Shown here: positions 20,575 through 30,296 of the stretch, piece by piece
How the letters are laid out: every line of letters starts with the position of its first letter
Position numbering within the stretch: position 1 is the stretch's first letter
Assembly: GCF_024169655.1 (NCBI RefSeq)
Contig: NZ_JALJWV010000001.1
Location: 3,415,001-3,479,000 of the forward strand
Direction: 5' to 3'
Length of the DNA stretch: 64,000 bases
Origin: Pseudomonas marginalis
GTDB taxonomy: Bacteria; Pseudomonadota; Gammaproteobacteria; Pseudomonadales; Pseudomonadaceae
Position numbers and translations under genes: made by a program
The notes under the pieces: generated by a model
What the model was told of the DNA's origin: nothing
Database searches by the model: none
What the model saw: only the letters and a program-made list of their open reading frames with translations

Positions 20575-20666
20575 CGCGGGGCAGTTGGTCAGGCCGCCCT
20601 TGTCCCTGTGCGCGCATGCGCGCTTAATGGCGGGCATAACAACAAAGATCGAGAACCGGAGGCCTT

Positions 20667-22535
20667 ATGCTCGCCGCGAACTCCAAGGACCATGTCGACT
20701 GCGTCAGTCGTGTGGTACGCAATGCCGATCGCCTGCCTCAGGCGCCGGTGCCGTCGCTGATTTTCGATTCGTGGCGACGCTCCATGGAGCAACACCACCT
20801 CGACCCCGGCTCGCTGCAAGGGCCACGCATTCTCAGTGAGCCACTGCTCAAGGAATGCCGTGAACGCGCCGATCTGTTCATGCGCATCGCCAGCGAAGAA
20901 GTCGGTCAACTCCACCACCGCGTGCGCCATGCCGACTACTGCGTAATGCTCACCGACGCCCAGGGCCAGACCATCGACCACCGCGTGGACACCGCGATTC
21001 GCAACGATTGCCGCAAGGCCGGCCTGTACTTGGGCACCTGCTGGTCGGAAGCCGAAGAAGGCACCTGCGGCGTGGCCACGGTACTCACCAGCAAGGCTGC
21101 GGTGACGGTGCATAAGCGCGATCACTTTCGCGCGGCGTTTATCGGGCTGACCTGCTCTGCCGCACCCATCTTCGACCCCCAAGGCAACCTGCTCGGGGTG
21201 ATGGACGCCTCGGCGCTCAAATCCCCGGATGACCGGCGCAGCCAGCACCTGGTGCGGCAGATGGTGGCGCAGAGCGCGCAAGCCATCGAAAATGCCTTCT
21301 TCATGCACAGCGCCCGTCAGCACTGGGTGCTCCAGGCCCACAGCACGCCCGGCTATGTCGACAGCCAGCCCGACCTGTTGCTGGCCTGGGACCAGGACGG
21401 TCGCCTGCATGCCTTGAACAGCAAGGCGCGCCAAGCCCTGCGCCGACGCTTTGGCCAGGTGCCGGTACATATCAGCGAGGTGTTCGACCTGGATGCGTTA
21501 CGTGCGGTGAGCGATCAATCGGCGCAACAACTGCACTGGCTGGGCGAACCCGGCGCGTTGCATGTGCGGGTCAGCGCGCCGCAGCGCAAACCGGCGCGTC
21601 CCGTTAAGACGGCAAACAACCAAGTCGACCCACGGGTGGAAGAACACCTGCGCCTGGCCGTGCGGGTCAAGGACCGCAACCTGCCGGTACTGGTGCAGGG
21701 CGAAACCGGCGCCGGCAAGGAAGTGTTTGCGCGCCAACTGCATGAACGCAGCGCCCGTCGCGGCGGGCCGTTCGTGGCGGTGAACTGCGCGGCGATCCCG
21801 GAAAACCTGATCGAAAGCGAGCTGTTCGGCTATGTCGCCGGGGCCTTCACTGGCGCGTCGAGCAAGGGCATGACCGGGCTGTTGTTGCAGGCCGATGGCG
21901 GCACGCTGTTTCTCGATGAAATCGGCGATATGCCGCTGGCCCTGCAGACGCGTTTACTGCGGGTCTTGGCCGAAGGTGAAGTGGCCCCGCTGGGCGCGGC
22001 GAAAACCCGTGCGGTGGATATCCAGGTGATCTGCGCCAGCCACCGCGACCTGGCGGCGCTGGTCAGCGAGGGGCGTTTTCGCGAGGACCTGTACTTTCGC
22101 CTGGGCTGCGCGCGGTTCTGCCTGCCGCCCTTGCGCGAGCGCAGCGACAAGCTGGCATTGATCAATCGGCTGGTGGAACAGGAGGCACACCACAGCGGGA
22201 TTGCCGTGGGTATCGGGCCTGCCGCGCTGGAGCTATTGCTGGGGTATGCCTGGCCGGGCAACGTGCGCCAACTGCGCCATGTACTGGCGTATGCCTGTGC
22301 GGTGTGCGACGGCGGTACCATCCAACTAGCGGACTTACCCGTGGAGGTGCGCGGCGAGCAGATCGAGGCCGACGTGCAAGAGCGTGTCAGCCCGGAACGC
22401 CAGGTGGTGCTGGATGCGCTGATCCGGCATCGCTGGAAGCCGTCGCCGACCGCCCAGGCGCTGGGGATTTCGCGGGCGACGCTGTATCGCCGGGTCAACC
22501 AGTTGGGCATCGACATGCCGGGCAAACATATCTGA
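20667..22535 (+). CDS. acoR: Sigma-54-dependent activator of acetoin catabolism AcoR
   Basis: 622 residues. An N-terminal GAF-type sensory region (about 60-215) is followed by a linker and the AAA+ domain: Walker A GETGAGK at 345-351, the sigma-54-contact loop GAFTGA at 392-397, and Walker B region [11 protein letters not shown] from 411. A Fis-type helix-turn-helix lies at the C-terminus ([18 protein letters not shown]). Start at 20667 with GGAGG upstream. It is divergent from acoABC and has its likely binding palindrome and target promoter between them. Confidence 0.92.
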   Translation: MLAANSKDHVDCVSRVVRNADRLPQAPVPSLIFDSWRRSMEQHHLDPGSLQGPRILSEPLLKECRERADLFMRIASEEVGQLHHRVRHADYCVMLTDAQGQTIDHRVDTAIRNDCRKAGLYLGTCWSEAEEGTCGVATVLTSKAAVTVHKRDHFRAAFIGLTCSAAPIFDPQGNLLGVMDASALKSPDDRRSQHLVRQMVAQSAQAIENAFFMHSARQHWVLQAHSTPGYVDSQPDLLLAWDQDGRLHALNSKARQALRRRFGQVPVHISEVFDLDALRAVSDQSAQQLHWLGEPGALHVRVSAPQRKPARPVKTANNQVDPRVEEHLRLAVRVKDRNLPVLVQGETGAGKEVFARQLHERSARRGGPFVAVNCAAIPENLIESELFGYVAGAFTGASSKGMTGLLLQADGGTLFLDEIGDMPLALQTRLLRVLAEGEVAPLGAAKTRAVDIQVICASHRDLAALVSEGRFREDLYFRLGCARFCLPPLRERSDKLALINRLVEQEAHHSGIAVGIGPAALELLLGYAWPGNVRQLRHVLAYACAVCDGGTIQLADLPVEVRGEQIEADVQERVSPERQVVLDALIRHRWKPSPTAQALGISRATLYRRVNQLGIDMPGKHI

Positions 22536-22553
22536 CACAGCACCGTCAAACAT

Positions 22554-22625
22554 GTGGGAGCGGGCTTGCCCGCGAAGGCGATGCTGTGACTGAACCGCCG
22601 CCATCGCGGGCAAGCCCACTCCCAC
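22554..22625. repeat. REP pair between convergent acoR and SDR genes
   Basis: Facing REP units GTGGGAGCGGGCTTGCCCGC and GCGGGCAAGCCCACTCCCAC lie in the 113-base convergent gap and could serve as a transcription end for both strands. Confidence 0.85.
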
Positions 22626-22648
22626 CGTTGAACCGCGTGTTTTCAGGG

Positions 22649-23443
22649 CTATCGGTACACAATCCCACCATCGATCAACGGCGATTGCCCGGTCATATAG
22701 TCCGCATCCGGCCCCGCCAGGTAAGACACTAGCCCCGCTACATCCTCCGGCGTTTGCGCACGGCCCAGGGCAATCCCGTCCACGTACTTCTTGTAGGTCG
22801 CGCCGACTTCGGCGCCGGTAATCTCGGCCATGCGCTTATCGATCTCGACCCACATATCGGTGCCGACCACGCCCGGGCAATAGGCATTGACGGTGATCCC
22901 GGCGCTCGCCAGTTCCTTCGCCGCCGCCTGGGTCAGGGCGCGCACCGCGAACTTGGTCGCCGAGTACACGCCCAGCAACGCAAAGCCTTCATGCCCGGCA
23001 ATCGAGCAGGCGTTGATGATCTTGCCCTTCTGCTTGAGCGCCTTGAACTTCTTGCCGGCGGCCTGGATGCCCCACAGCACACCCTGCACGTTGATGCCGA
23101 GGGTGCGCTCGACCTGCTCCGGCGTCACCTCCAGCAGTGAATCGATCTGCGCCACCCCAGCGTTGTTGACGATGATGTCGAAGCCACCGAGGGTCTGGTA
23201 TGCGTGTTCGACGGCAGCCACCACCTGTTCGCGTTTGGATACGTCGGCGATGAACACCGACGCCTTGCGCCCTGCCGCGACGATTTCAGCGGCCACGGCC
23301 TCGAGCTTGGCGCCATTGATGTCCACCAGCGCGATATCGGCACCGTCCCGTGCCAGGCGCAGGGCGATGGCCCGGCCGATGCCCTGCCCGGCGCCGGTCA
23401 CCAGCGCTACTTTTCCAGCGATAACGTTTCCAGCGGTACTCAT
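22649..23443 (-). CDS. Short-chain dehydrogenase, probable acetoin(diacetyl) reductase
   Basis: 264-residue classical SDR: cofactor loop TGAGQGIG at 16-23, Asp41 that favours NAD(H), NNAG at 93-96, and the catalytic Ser147, Tyr160 and Lys164 (YSATK). Sequence style ([22 protein letters not shown] near 96-118) and position fit BudC/diacetyl reductase-type enzymes that interconvert diacetyl, acetoin and 2,3-butanediol. It lies on the other side of acoR from acoABC, and its upstream region carries the same palindrome as acoA. GGAGG five bases before the ATG fixes the start. Another alcohol substrate cannot be excluded. Confidence 0.82.
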   Translation of the reverse strand: MSTAGNVIAGKVALVTGAGQGIGRAIALRLARDGADIALVDINGAKLEAVAAEIVAAGRKASVFIADVSKREQVVAAVEHAYQTLGGFDIIVNNAGVAQIDSLLEVTPEQVERTLGINVQGVLWGIQAAGKKFKALKQKGKIINACSIAGHEGFALLGVYSATKFAVRALTQAAAKELASAGITVNAYCPGVVGTDMWVEIDKRMAEITGAEVGATYKKYVDGIALGRAQTPEDVAGLVSYLAGPDADYMTGQSPLIDGGIVYR

Positions 23444-23530
23444 GACGACCTCCTGCAACGATGAGAGAAGCCTCGTCTATCGCAGATGCCTACCTGGCCT
23501 GTCGAGACGCGAGTGGATCGGCGTACACGC

Positions 23531-23547
23531 TGAGACGGGATGTCTCA
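23531..23547. promoter_or_regulatory. Second TGAGAC-N5-GTCTCA palindrome, upstream of the SDR gene
   Basis: TGAGAC-GGGAT-GTCTCA lies 88 bases before the SDR start and has the same arms and spacing as the site upstream of acoA. This suggests that AcoR also controls the reductase. I found no convincing -24/-12 element between it and the gene, so the mode of control is open. Confidence 0.55.
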
Positions 23548-23624
23548 ATGCGCGAATCCTTGTAAATGCACGCACTTATGCCTAGCTTATGCGCCCCCCG
23601 TCCTGCGCTTTAAGGCCTTGCCCC

Positions 23625-25775
23625 ATGGTTTTGCGTTTCCGCCCCGTCGCCACTTCACGTTTCGCCCTCGGCCTGCTGCTCAGCGGTGGCATCGGCAGCA
23701 GTCTGGCCGCGGAAATTGAACTGCCGGCGGTGCAGGTGCTGGGCCAGGATGAGTCCGGTTATCGCAGTGACACCGCCTCGGTCGGCGGCTTCAATGAAGC
23801 GCCGTTGCTGGACACTCCCGCCTCGATCAGCGTGATCAACGCCGCCCTGATCAAGGACCAGCAAGCCCGCCTGCTCAGCGAAGTGCTGCGCAACGACGCC
23901 TCGGTGGGCGACAGCTACGCACCGATCGGCTACTACGAAAACTTCGTGGTGCGCGGCTTCTCGCTGAACGCCGCGAGCAGCTACAAGATCAACGGGCGCA
24001 CCATCACCGGCGAGCAGAACGTCGCCCTGGAAAACAAACAACAGGTGGAAGTGCTCAAGGGCCTGGCCGGCCTGCAAAGTGGGATTTCCGAGCCCAGCGG
24101 CGTGATCAACTACGTGACCAAGCGCCCGCAAGACGTGCGTTCGGTGACGGTGTCCAGCGACGACCGCGGCAGCGGTTATATCGCCACTGACGTCGGCGGC
24201 TGGTTCGGCAGCGAGCAGCAGTTCGGCCTACGCGCCAACGTGGCCCATGAAGACCTCAATGCCTACGTGGAACACGCCAACGGCCAGCGCGACTTCCTGT
24301 CACTGGCGTTCGACTGGAACATCAGCCCCGACGCGGTGCTGCAACTGGATGCGGAGTACCAGAACAAACAACAGCGCTCGGTGCCGGGCTACCAACTGCT
24401 GGGCGGCAGTGAAGTGCCCCACGATGCATCGCCGAAAAAGCTGCTGGGCCATCAAAGCGGTTCCAAGCAGGTTGGTATTGATTCGCTGAACCTCAACGGC
24501 AAGTTCGAATACCGCTTCAGTGACCAGTGGAAAGGCAGTGTCAGCGCGGCGCGCAGCAAGGTGGTGATCGATGACTACAGTTCGTTCGCCTGGGGCTGTT
24601 TCTACGTGAACACGTGCAACGCCAACACGTTCAGCCCCGAGGGTGACTACGACATCTACGACTACCGCAGCCCCGACGACACCCGCCGCGACGATGAAGT
24701 GCAGGCGGCCATGACCGGGCTGTTCGACACCGTCGGCCTGGGCCATGAACTGACCTTCGGCACCAGCGCGTTTCGCCGGGTGATCGACAAGCGCGAGGCG
24801 GTCAACGAATACATCGGCAGCGGCAATATCAACGACGACGCACCGACGTTTGCGCCGACCAACGTGCCGCTGCACGACAGTCATCGCAACCTCGACAGCC
24901 GCCAGTACGGCGTATTCGTCACTGACCGCATCCGCTTCAACGAGCAGTGGCAAACCCTCCTCGGCGGTCGCGAAGTGCGCCTCGATGAAAAAGCCTTTAA
25001 CAGCAATGGCGACCAGGCGCGCCATACCCAGCAGTACGTGTTCCTGCCCCAGGCATCGCTGATCTATAAGCCGATTGAAAACATCTCGCTGTACACCAGC
25101 TACAGCAAGGGCCTGTCCCTGGGCGGCACGGCGCCGTGGTTCGCGAGCAACCCGAACGAGACCCTGGCCCCGACCGTGTCACGGCAACTCGAAGCCGGCG
25201 TGAAATACGACTGGCGCCGCATCAGCTTCGCCGCCGCTGTCTTCCAGACGCGCCAGGCCTACCAGTATGCCAAGCCGGATGGCGCTGGAAACTTCACCTA
25301 CGTGCAACAAGGCGAACAGAAAAACACCGGGCTGGAACTGTCGGCCAACGGCTGGGCCACCGACCGCCTGCAGATCGCCACCAGCGTCGCGGCGATTCGT
25401 GCGCGGGTCAGCGGCAGCGGCACGCCGGACTACGAAGGTCACCAGGCGATCAACGTGCCCAAGCTGCGCGCCAGTGTCTACGCCGACTACGCGCTGCCGT
25501 GGGTGAACGGCCTGGCGGTACTGGGTGGCGTGCAATACAGCGCCAAGAAGTACGCCAACCGCAGCGGCAACGTCGAGGTCGGGGACTACGCGGTGGTCAA
25601 CGTCGGCAGCCGCTACACCACCAAAATCGATGGCTATGAGACGGTGTTTCGCCTGAGCGTCGACAACCTGTTCGACAAGCGCTACTGGCGCGACGCAGGT
25701 GAGTACATGGGCGATGATTACCTGTTCCAGGGCGCGCCGCTGACGGCGCGCCTGAGTGCCTCGGTCAACTTCTGA
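23625..25775 (+). CDS. TonB-dependent siderophore-type outer-membrane receptor
   Basis: About 716 residues with a signal peptide ending SSLAAEIEL. The plug domain follows (LLDTPASISVINAALIKDQQ, then VVRGFSLNAASSYKINGR and VEVLKGLAGLQSG), then a 22-strand barrel ending in the C-terminal ARLSASVNF with terminal Phe. Family: ferric-siderophore receptors of FhuA/FpvA type; the ligand cannot be read. No N-terminal signalling extension of FpvA kind is present, and no sigma/anti-sigma pair is adjacent. I prefer the start at 23625 because it gives a standard signal peptide; an ATG at 23589 is in frame. Confidence 0.85.
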   Translation: MVLRFRPVATSRFALGLLLSGGIGSSLAAEIELPAVQVLGQDESGYRSDTASVGGFNEAPLLDTPASISVINAALIKDQQARLLSEVLRNDASVGDSYAPIGYYENFVVRGFSLNAASSYKINGRTITGEQNVALENKQQVEVLKGLAGLQSGISEPSGVINYVTKRPQDVRSVTVSSDDRGSGYIATDVGGWFGSEQQFGLRANVAHEDLNAYVEHANGQRDFLSLAFDWNISPDAVLQLDAEYQNKQQRSVPGYQLLGGSEVPHDASPKKLLGHQSGSKQVGIDSLNLNGKFEYRFSDQWKGSVSAARSKVVIDDYSSFAWGCFYVNTCNANTFSPEGDYDIYDYRSPDDTRRDDEVQAAMTGLFDTVGLGHELTFGTSAFRRVIDKREAVNEYIGSGNINDDAPTFAPTNVPLHDSHRNLDSRQYGVFVTDRIRFNEQWQTLLGGREVRLDEKAFNSNGDQARHTQQYVFLPQASLIYKPIENISLYTSYSKGLSLGGTAPWFASNPNETLAPTVSRQLEAGVKYDWRRISFAAAVFQTRQAYQYAKPDGAGNFTYVQQGEQKNTGLELSANGWATDRLQIATSVAAIRARVSGSGTPDYEGHQAINVPKLRASVYADYALPWVNGLAVLGGVQYSAKKYANRSGNVEVGDYAVVNVGSRYTTKIDGYETVFRLSVDNLFDKRYWRDAGEYMGDDYLFQGAPLTARLSASVNF

Positions 25776-25793
25776 CCGCGCACGGCCTCGGGC

Positions 25794-26231
25794 TTACTTG
25801 GGCATCTTGCGAAAGCCCACCGCCAGGCGGTTCCAGCTGTTGATGGTGGCGATGGCCACGCTCAGATCGACCTGTTCCTGGGCGCTGAACTCGGCGGCGA
25901 GCGAGTCGTAATCTTCGTCTGCGGCGCGGGTCTGGCTGACCAGGGTCAGGCTTTCGGCCCAGGCCAGCGCGGCGCGTTCACGCGGGGTGAAGAACGGCGT
26001 TTCACGCCAGGCCGACAATGTGTACAGGCGGCGCTCGGTCTCACCGCCCTTGCGCGCATCGGCGGTGTGCATGTCGAGGCAGAAGGCGCAGCCGTTGATC
26101 TGCGACACGCGCAGGCGTATCAGTTCGAGCAGGGGCAATTCGATGGACAGTCTGCCCACTGCGGTTTCCAGGGCGAGCATGGCTTTCATGGCATCTGGGG
26201 AAGCGGTGTAGAAATCAGTACGGGGTTGCAT
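25794..26231 (-). CDS. Carboxymuconolactone decarboxylase-family (AhpD-like) protein
   Basis: 145-residue helical protein with the redox motif Cys48-x-x-Cys51-x-x-x-His55 in NGCAFCLDMHTADARKGG, as in AhpD-type peroxidase-related proteins of this family. Probably a cytoplasmic thiol-dependent antioxidant enzyme, with its electron partner unknown. AGGAG lies before the ATG at 26229-26231. It converges on the TonB receptor gene with only 18 bases between the two stops. Confidence 0.82.
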   Translation of the reverse strand: MQPRTDFYTASPDAMKAMLALETAVGRLSIELPLLELIRLRVSQINGCAFCLDMHTADARKGGETERRLYTLSAWRETPFFTPRERAALAWAESLTLVSQTRAADEDYDSLAAEFSAQEQVDLSVAIATINSWNRLAVGFRKMPK

Positions 26232-26337
26232 GGTAGAGCTCCTGAACACTGGAAATTGGTGGCCAGGTTAGTCAGCGCAGCACTCGGGAGAAATAGCCAA
26301 TTTCGGCAAAGATCAGGTAGCCAATGTGCGCATGGGC

Positions 26338-26808
26338 TCAGCCCGGCAACGGAATCACGCGCAACGGCCGCACCGACTTGTAGGAAAAGCTCGAGTAGAT
26401 CTCTTTGACGCACGGCAACGTCTGTAACACCTCCCGCGCGAATTCGCCAAACGACTCCAGGTCCTTGGCCACCACCTCCAGCAGAAAGTCATAACGCCCC
26501 GAGACGTTATGGCAAGCCACGATTTGCGGAATGTCCAACAAGCGCTGCTCGAACGCCCGCGCGACCTCCTGGGTGTGGCTCTCCATCATGATGCTGACAA
26601 ACGCCGTCACCCCATACCCCAATGCCTTGGGCGACAGGATCGCCTGATAACCGCTGATCACCCCGCTCTCTTCCAGGTTTCTGACCCGCCGCCAGCAGGG
26701 AGAGGTGGTCAGGGATACGCGCTCGGCGAGTTCGGCCACGGTCAAGCGGGCGTTGCCTTGCAGCGCGTTTAAAAGGGCCTTGTCGGTGCGATCCAGGCTG
26801 ACGGGCAT
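26338..26808 (-). CDS. mdeR: Lrp/AsnC-family regulator (MdeR-like)
   Basis: 156 residues: N-terminal helix-turn-helix (TVAELAERVSLTTSPCWRRV) and a C-terminal RAM ligand-binding domain (VACHNVSGRYDFLLEVVAKD). It is divergent from methionine gamma-lyase, as in the P. putida mdeR-mdeA pair, where the Lrp-type protein activates the lyase gene. The ligand is probably an amino acid or a 2-oxo acid product. The symbol is given from this context. Confidence 0.8.
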   Translation of the reverse strand: MPVSLDRTDKALLNALQGNARLTVAELAERVSLTTSPCWRRVRNLEESGVISGYQAILSPKALGYGVTAFVSIMMESHTQEVARAFEQRLLDIPQIVACHNVSGRYDFLLEVVAKDLESFGEFAREVLQTLPCVKEIYSSFSYKSVRPLRVIPLPG

Positions 26809-26866
26809 AACGTGCCTCTAATCATTATTTTTTGGGAGGTTTCATCCCGTAGCCCGGGACTTGTCA

Positions 26867-26877
26867 GCAAATATTGC
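26867..26877. promoter_or_regulatory. Candidate operator between mdeR and mdeA
   Basis: GCAA-ATA-TTGC is a short palindrome centred about 60 bases before the mdeA start in an AT-rich 123-base divergent region. Lrp/AsnC proteins bind AT-rich palindromes of this kind. It is the best symmetric site I can see, but only a candidate. Confidence 0.4.
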
Positions 26878-26931
26878 AAAATTCAGCTGTGGTTATGAGC
26901 ATAGCATTGTAGGAAATAAGGAGTATCCGAC

Positions 26932-28176
26932 ATGAACAATAAACACAATACATTCGGCTTTTCCACCCGCGCCATCCACCACGGCTATGACCCCAAGGAC
27001 CACCACGGCGCCCTCGTACCGCCGATCTATCTCAGCGCTACGTTCGCCTTCCCCACCGCCGAATACGGCGCCGCGTGTTTTGCCGGTGAAGAAAGCGGGC
27101 ACTTCTACACGCGTATTTCCAACCCGACCCTGGCCCTGCTGGAAGCGCGCATGGCCAGCCTGGAAAACGGCGAGGCCGCCGTCGCCTTCAGCTCCGGCAT
27201 GGGCGCGATTGCTGCCACCTTCTGGACCCTGCTGCGCCCCGGCGATGAGGTGATCGTCAGCCAGACGCTCTACGGCTGCACCTTCGCCCTGCTGCACCAT
27301 GGCATCGCTGAATTCGGCATCAAGGTGCGCCATGTCGACCTCACCGACCTGGACGCGCTGCACGCCGCACTGTCCCCGGCCACGCGCATGATCTACTGCG
27401 AAACCCCGGCCAACCCCACCCTGCAATTGGTCGATATCGCCGCCGTGGCGGCGCTTGCGCACCAGCAGCCCAACGTCATCGTGGTGGTCGACAACACCTA
27501 CTGCACGCCCTACCTGCAACGGCCCCTGGACCTGGGCGCCGATGTCGTCGTGCACTCAGCCACCAAGTACCTCAGCGGGCATGGCGACATCACCGCCGGC
27601 ATTGCGGTGAGCAACCAGGCGCTGGCGCAGCGCATTCGCCTGCAAGGGCTCAAAGACCTGACCGGCGCGGTCATGTCACCGCAAGACGCGTCGCTGCTGA
27701 TGCGCGGCCTCAAGACCCTGGCGCTGCGCATGGACCGCCATTGCAGCAACGCCCAAGCGGTGGCCGAAGCCTTGCAGGCGCACCCGGCGGTGGAACGCGT
27801 GACGTACCCGGGGCTGCGCTCATTCCCTCAGTACGAACTGGCGGCGCGGCAGATGCGCATGTCCGGTGGGATGATTGCCTTCGAGCTCAAAGGCGGGATC
27901 GCGGCCGGCCGGCGCTTCATGAACGCGCTCAAGCTGTTCAGCCGCGCAGTCAGCCTGGGCGATGCCGAATCCCTGGCCCAACACCCGGCGAGCATGACCC
28001 ACTCCACCTACACCCCGCAGGAGCGGGCAGCGCACGGGATCAGCGAAGGGTTGGTACGTTTGTCGGTCGGGTTGGAGGACATCGCCGACCTGCTGGCGGA
28101 CGTGCAGCAGGCGTTGGCCAAGTGCACGCGGGCTGCACCGCGTGCGGCGCAGGTGGTTGAGCATGCGCTGAAATAG
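26932..28176 (+). CDS. mdeA: L-methionine gamma-lyase
   Basis: 414-residue PLP enzyme of the Cys/Met metabolism family, cleaving methionine to methanethiol, 2-oxobutyrate and ammonia. The PLP lysine is Lys212 in HSATKYLSGHGD. Tyr114 and Cys116 in TLYGCTFALLHHGI match the diagnostic residues of P. putida methionine gamma-lyase, which separates it from cystathionine enzymes. AAGGAG lies eight bases before the ATG. The C-terminal tail is some 15 residues longer than usual. It ends three bases before the converging T6SS cluster, with no terminator visible between. Confidence 0.92.
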   Translation: MNNKHNTFGFSTRAIHHGYDPKDHHGALVPPIYLSATFAFPTAEYGAACFAGEESGHFYTRISNPTLALLEARMASLENGEAAVAFSSGMGAIAATFWTLLRPGDEVIVSQTLYGCTFALLHHGIAEFGIKVRHVDLTDLDALHAALSPATRMIYCETPANPTLQLVDIAAVAALAHQQPNVIVVVDNTYCTPYLQRPLDLGADVVVHSATKYLSGHGDITAGIAVSNQALAQRIRLQGLKDLTGAVMSPQDASLLMRGLKTLALRMDRHCSNAQAVAEALQAHPAVERVTYPGLRSFPQYELAARQMRMSGGMIAFELKGGIAAGRRFMNALKLFSRAVSLGDAESLAQHPASMTHSTYTPQERAAHGISEGLVRLSVGLEDIADLLADVQQALAKCTRAAPRAAQVVEHALK

Positions 28177-28179
28177 CGC

Positions 28180-29292
28180 TCAATCCACTGCCACGGTGGC
28201 CTCGCCGCAGGCCCCCGTTTGTGGCACCAGGTGAATATCCACGCGACGGTTCGCGGCGCGTCCGGCTTCGGTGTCGTTGCTGGCAATCGGCTGACTGGCC
28301 GCGAAGCCTTGGACGGCAAAGCAACTGTCGGCAATGTCGCCCATGCGCTGCATCCAGTCGCGCACGGCAGAGGCGCGGGCATGGGACAGTGTCAGGTTCT
28401 GTTCGACGGGACCGGTCGCATCCGTATGCCCGGCGATCACGATCAGCCAGCCGGGCTGGGCTTTGATGTCGACCAGGGCATTGATCAGCACCTTGGCCGA
28501 GCCCGGCTTGAGCGTGGCACTGCCGGCATCGAACAGCGACAGGCTGTCCAGTCGAACCGGGGCGGGCATAAGGGGTTCACTGCCTGGACCTGACAGCCAC
28601 ATGCGCCAACCGAATCCCGAGAGCACAACGACGATCAGCGCCCCGAGCAGCCACCACAGGCCGATGCGTGACCTGCGCGGCGCCACTTCGGGTGGCGGCA
28701 GAATCACCACGGGGGTCACCAACGCCGGCGCCATCAACCTGACCGGCGCGAGCTGCGTTTCGCCCGACGCGGGGCTCTGTTCCAGGCGCTGGATCAGACC
28801 GCCGACCTGATAACGCAGGGCTTGCAGCGATTGCAGAGGGCTGTCCAGATGAGTACGCAAACGCACCTGCAAACGCGCCAGTTCGATGTCCAATTGAACC
28901 AATGCGGCCACACTGTAGGCGTTCATCACCACACTGCGCAGCAGCAATTGCAGTTGGTCGAACAACCATCCCAGCAAGTCCAGGCGTGCCGACGCCATCG
29001 GTGGCCACAGGCGCGCCCACTCGCCGCCCAGCGCCTCGATCAACGCCACACCTTGCGTGATGCCCTCCACCCCGTGACGCTGGCCGCGGGCCAAGGCGTA
29101 AAAGCACGCGCTGTGCAACTCCGCGCCGTTTTGCTGGAACAGCACAAGGCAGCCTTGCTCGACCTTGGCCCAGTCCACATCCGGGCAGGCGGGATGGCTG
29201 AGCTTGGCCAACTCATCGCGCAAAGCGCTGAACTCACTGAAACCACGCGGATCACCGCCGACTTGAATACGCATCTCAAACAACGCCGTCAT
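28180..29292 (-). CDS. T6SS-associated VasL/ImpA-like protein with C-terminal OmpA domain
   Basis: 370 residues. The first ~190 resemble the ImpA/VasL-type N-terminal domain of TssA-like proteins (ALIEALGGEWARLWPPMASARL). One membrane helix follows near 232-252, then an OmpA peptidoglycan-binding domain from about 270 (VIAGHTDATGPVEQNLTLSHARA, then NRRVDIHLVP). It is the last gene of the T6SS operon, 23 bases after tssE. The OmpA part closely resembles the C-terminus of the OmpA-type gene at 51272. Probably anchors or organises the apparatus at the cell wall. Confidence 0.75.
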   Translation of the reverse strand: MTALFEMRIQVGGDPRGFSEFSALRDELAKLSHPACPDVDWAKVEQGCLVLFQQNGAELHSACFYALARGQRHGVEGITQGVALIEALGGEWARLWPPMASARLDLLGWLFDQLQLLLRSVVMNAYSVAALVQLDIELARLQVRLRTHLDSPLQSLQALRYQVGGLIQRLEQSPASGETQLAPVRLMAPALVTPVVILPPPEVAPRRSRIGLWWLLGALIVVVLSGFGWRMWLSGPGSEPLMPAPVRLDSLSLFDAGSATLKPGSAKVLINALVDIKAQPGWLIVIAGHTDATGPVEQNLTLSHARASAVRDWMQRMGDIADSCFAVQGFAASQPIASNDTEAGRAANRRVDIHLVPQTGACGEATVAVD

Positions 29293-29315
29293 CGGGCTTC
29301 CCTTCCGTTATCGGT

Positions 29316-29756
29316 TCAAGGCTTCGACAGGTAATGCTGTCGCTTCAAGTGCCGCACCAGCACCTTGCCCTCGGGTGTCAAGCGGGTGCCGAAGTTCACG
29401 CGCTGCCCATCCTTCAATTGCAGGTCCAAGGCATACTCCAGATGACCCGGCAGCGCCTGGGGCAGCAGTTCGACGGTGATCGCCGCCAGACGCGGTTCGT
29501 ACTTGAGCAGCGTGTCGGTCATGGTGCCGATCAAGTCATGGGCCGTGGCAGGCAGCCCTTGCAGGATCAGGCCCATGTCCGGCAACCCATAATCCGGCAG
29601 ATGGCTGAGCGAGCCCGCTCGGCTGTTGAGGATGCGCTGCAGGTTGTCCAGCACGGAGAGCGTGTGCTGATCCGCCTCGCTGACCCGCTGCAAGTCCAAC
29701 TCACCGTCGAAATTGTGCAGCAGGCGTTCGTAGAGCGAAGGGCTGTACTCGGTCAT
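29316..29756 (-). CDS. tssE: T6SS baseplate subunit TssE (gp25-like)
   Basis: 146 residues of the GPW/gp25 family, the wedge component of the T6SS baseplate. Recognisable parts are SLYERLLHNFDGE at the N-terminus, LNSRAGSLSHLPDYGLPDM (residues about 42-61), and the terminal LLPQAL...FGTRLTPEGKV region. It lies three bases after tssJ and 23 before the VasL/OmpA gene. No alteration is visible. Confidence 0.92.
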   Translation of the reverse strand: MTEYSPSLYERLLHNFDGELDLQRVSEADQHTLSVLDNLQRILNSRAGSLSHLPDYGLPDMGLILQGLPATAHDLIGTMTDTLLKYEPRLAAITVELLPQALPGHLEYALDLQLKDGQRVNFGTRLTPEGKVLVRHLKRQHYLSKP

Positions 29757-29759
29757 GGC

Positions 29760-30296
29760 TCAGTCCTTCGCCAGCGGGCGCAGGGTCAGGCGGTTATCGC
29801 CCAGTTCGATCACCCGCGCGCGGTCCGGCTCGAGGTCGTCACGCGCCAGGGTCAGGCGCCAGGTGTTCTGCCGGGTATCGGGGTCGCGAAACAGCGCCAC
29901 CAGCGTGACAAATTGCGCGTCCTTGTGCATCGGCACATTCAGTTGCGCGCCCTCCTCCGGTTTCACCACCAGCGAGCGTTTGTCCAACAACGCACTCGCG
30001 AGCAAGCGCTCGTCATCGTCCAGCAAGCCTTCGTAGGTCGCCAGCGCCATGGCCTTGTTGTCACGCAATTGGTAAACCCGCACCAGGGTCGGTACCGACA
30101 AGGCACGCATGTCCGTGGCATCGGTGTTCAGCGCCGTGCGCGCGCTGAAATCCAGGTGCAGGGTTTTAACCTGCTTGTAGAAGATCGCCTTGGCGGTGGA
30201 TGCCGTGCCATCCGCCACGGTCTGGGCCAACCCACAACCGCCCAGCGGTAGCGTGAATGCCGCTAGCATCATGAGATTAAAAACGGTATGCGACAT
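29760..30296 (-). CDS. tssJ: T6SS outer-membrane lipoprotein TssJ
   Basis: 178 residues with a lipoprotein signal peptide and lipobox LGGC (acylated Cys21), then the beta-sandwich of TssJ/SciN proteins. It ties the TssM periplasmic domain to the outer membrane in the trans-envelope complex. Its start overlaps the end of tssG by 20 bases, so translation is coupled. Confidence 0.9.
   Translation of the reverse strand: MSHTVFNLMMLAAFTLPLGGCGLAQTVADGTASTAKAIFYKQVKTLHLDFSARTALNTDATDMRALSVPTLVRVYQLRDNKAMALATYEGLLDDDERLLASALLDKRSLVVKPEEGAQLNVPMHKDAQFVTLVALFRDPDTRQNTWRLTLARDDLEPDRARVIELGDNRLTLRPLAKD

Noticed and set aside
20408..20617. Short minus-strand frame between acoA and acoR as a possible extra aco gene
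   Set aside because: It covers the sigma-54 promoter and the activator palindrome and has no convincing ribosome site or family resemblance.
23443..23531. A sigma-54 promoter for the SDR gene
   Set aside because: I looked for GG-N10-GC on the minus strand with flanking consensus bases and found none acceptable.
28176..28180. Terminator between mdeA and the T6SS cluster
   Set aside because: The converging stops are three bases apart and no hairpin with T-run is seen on either strand.
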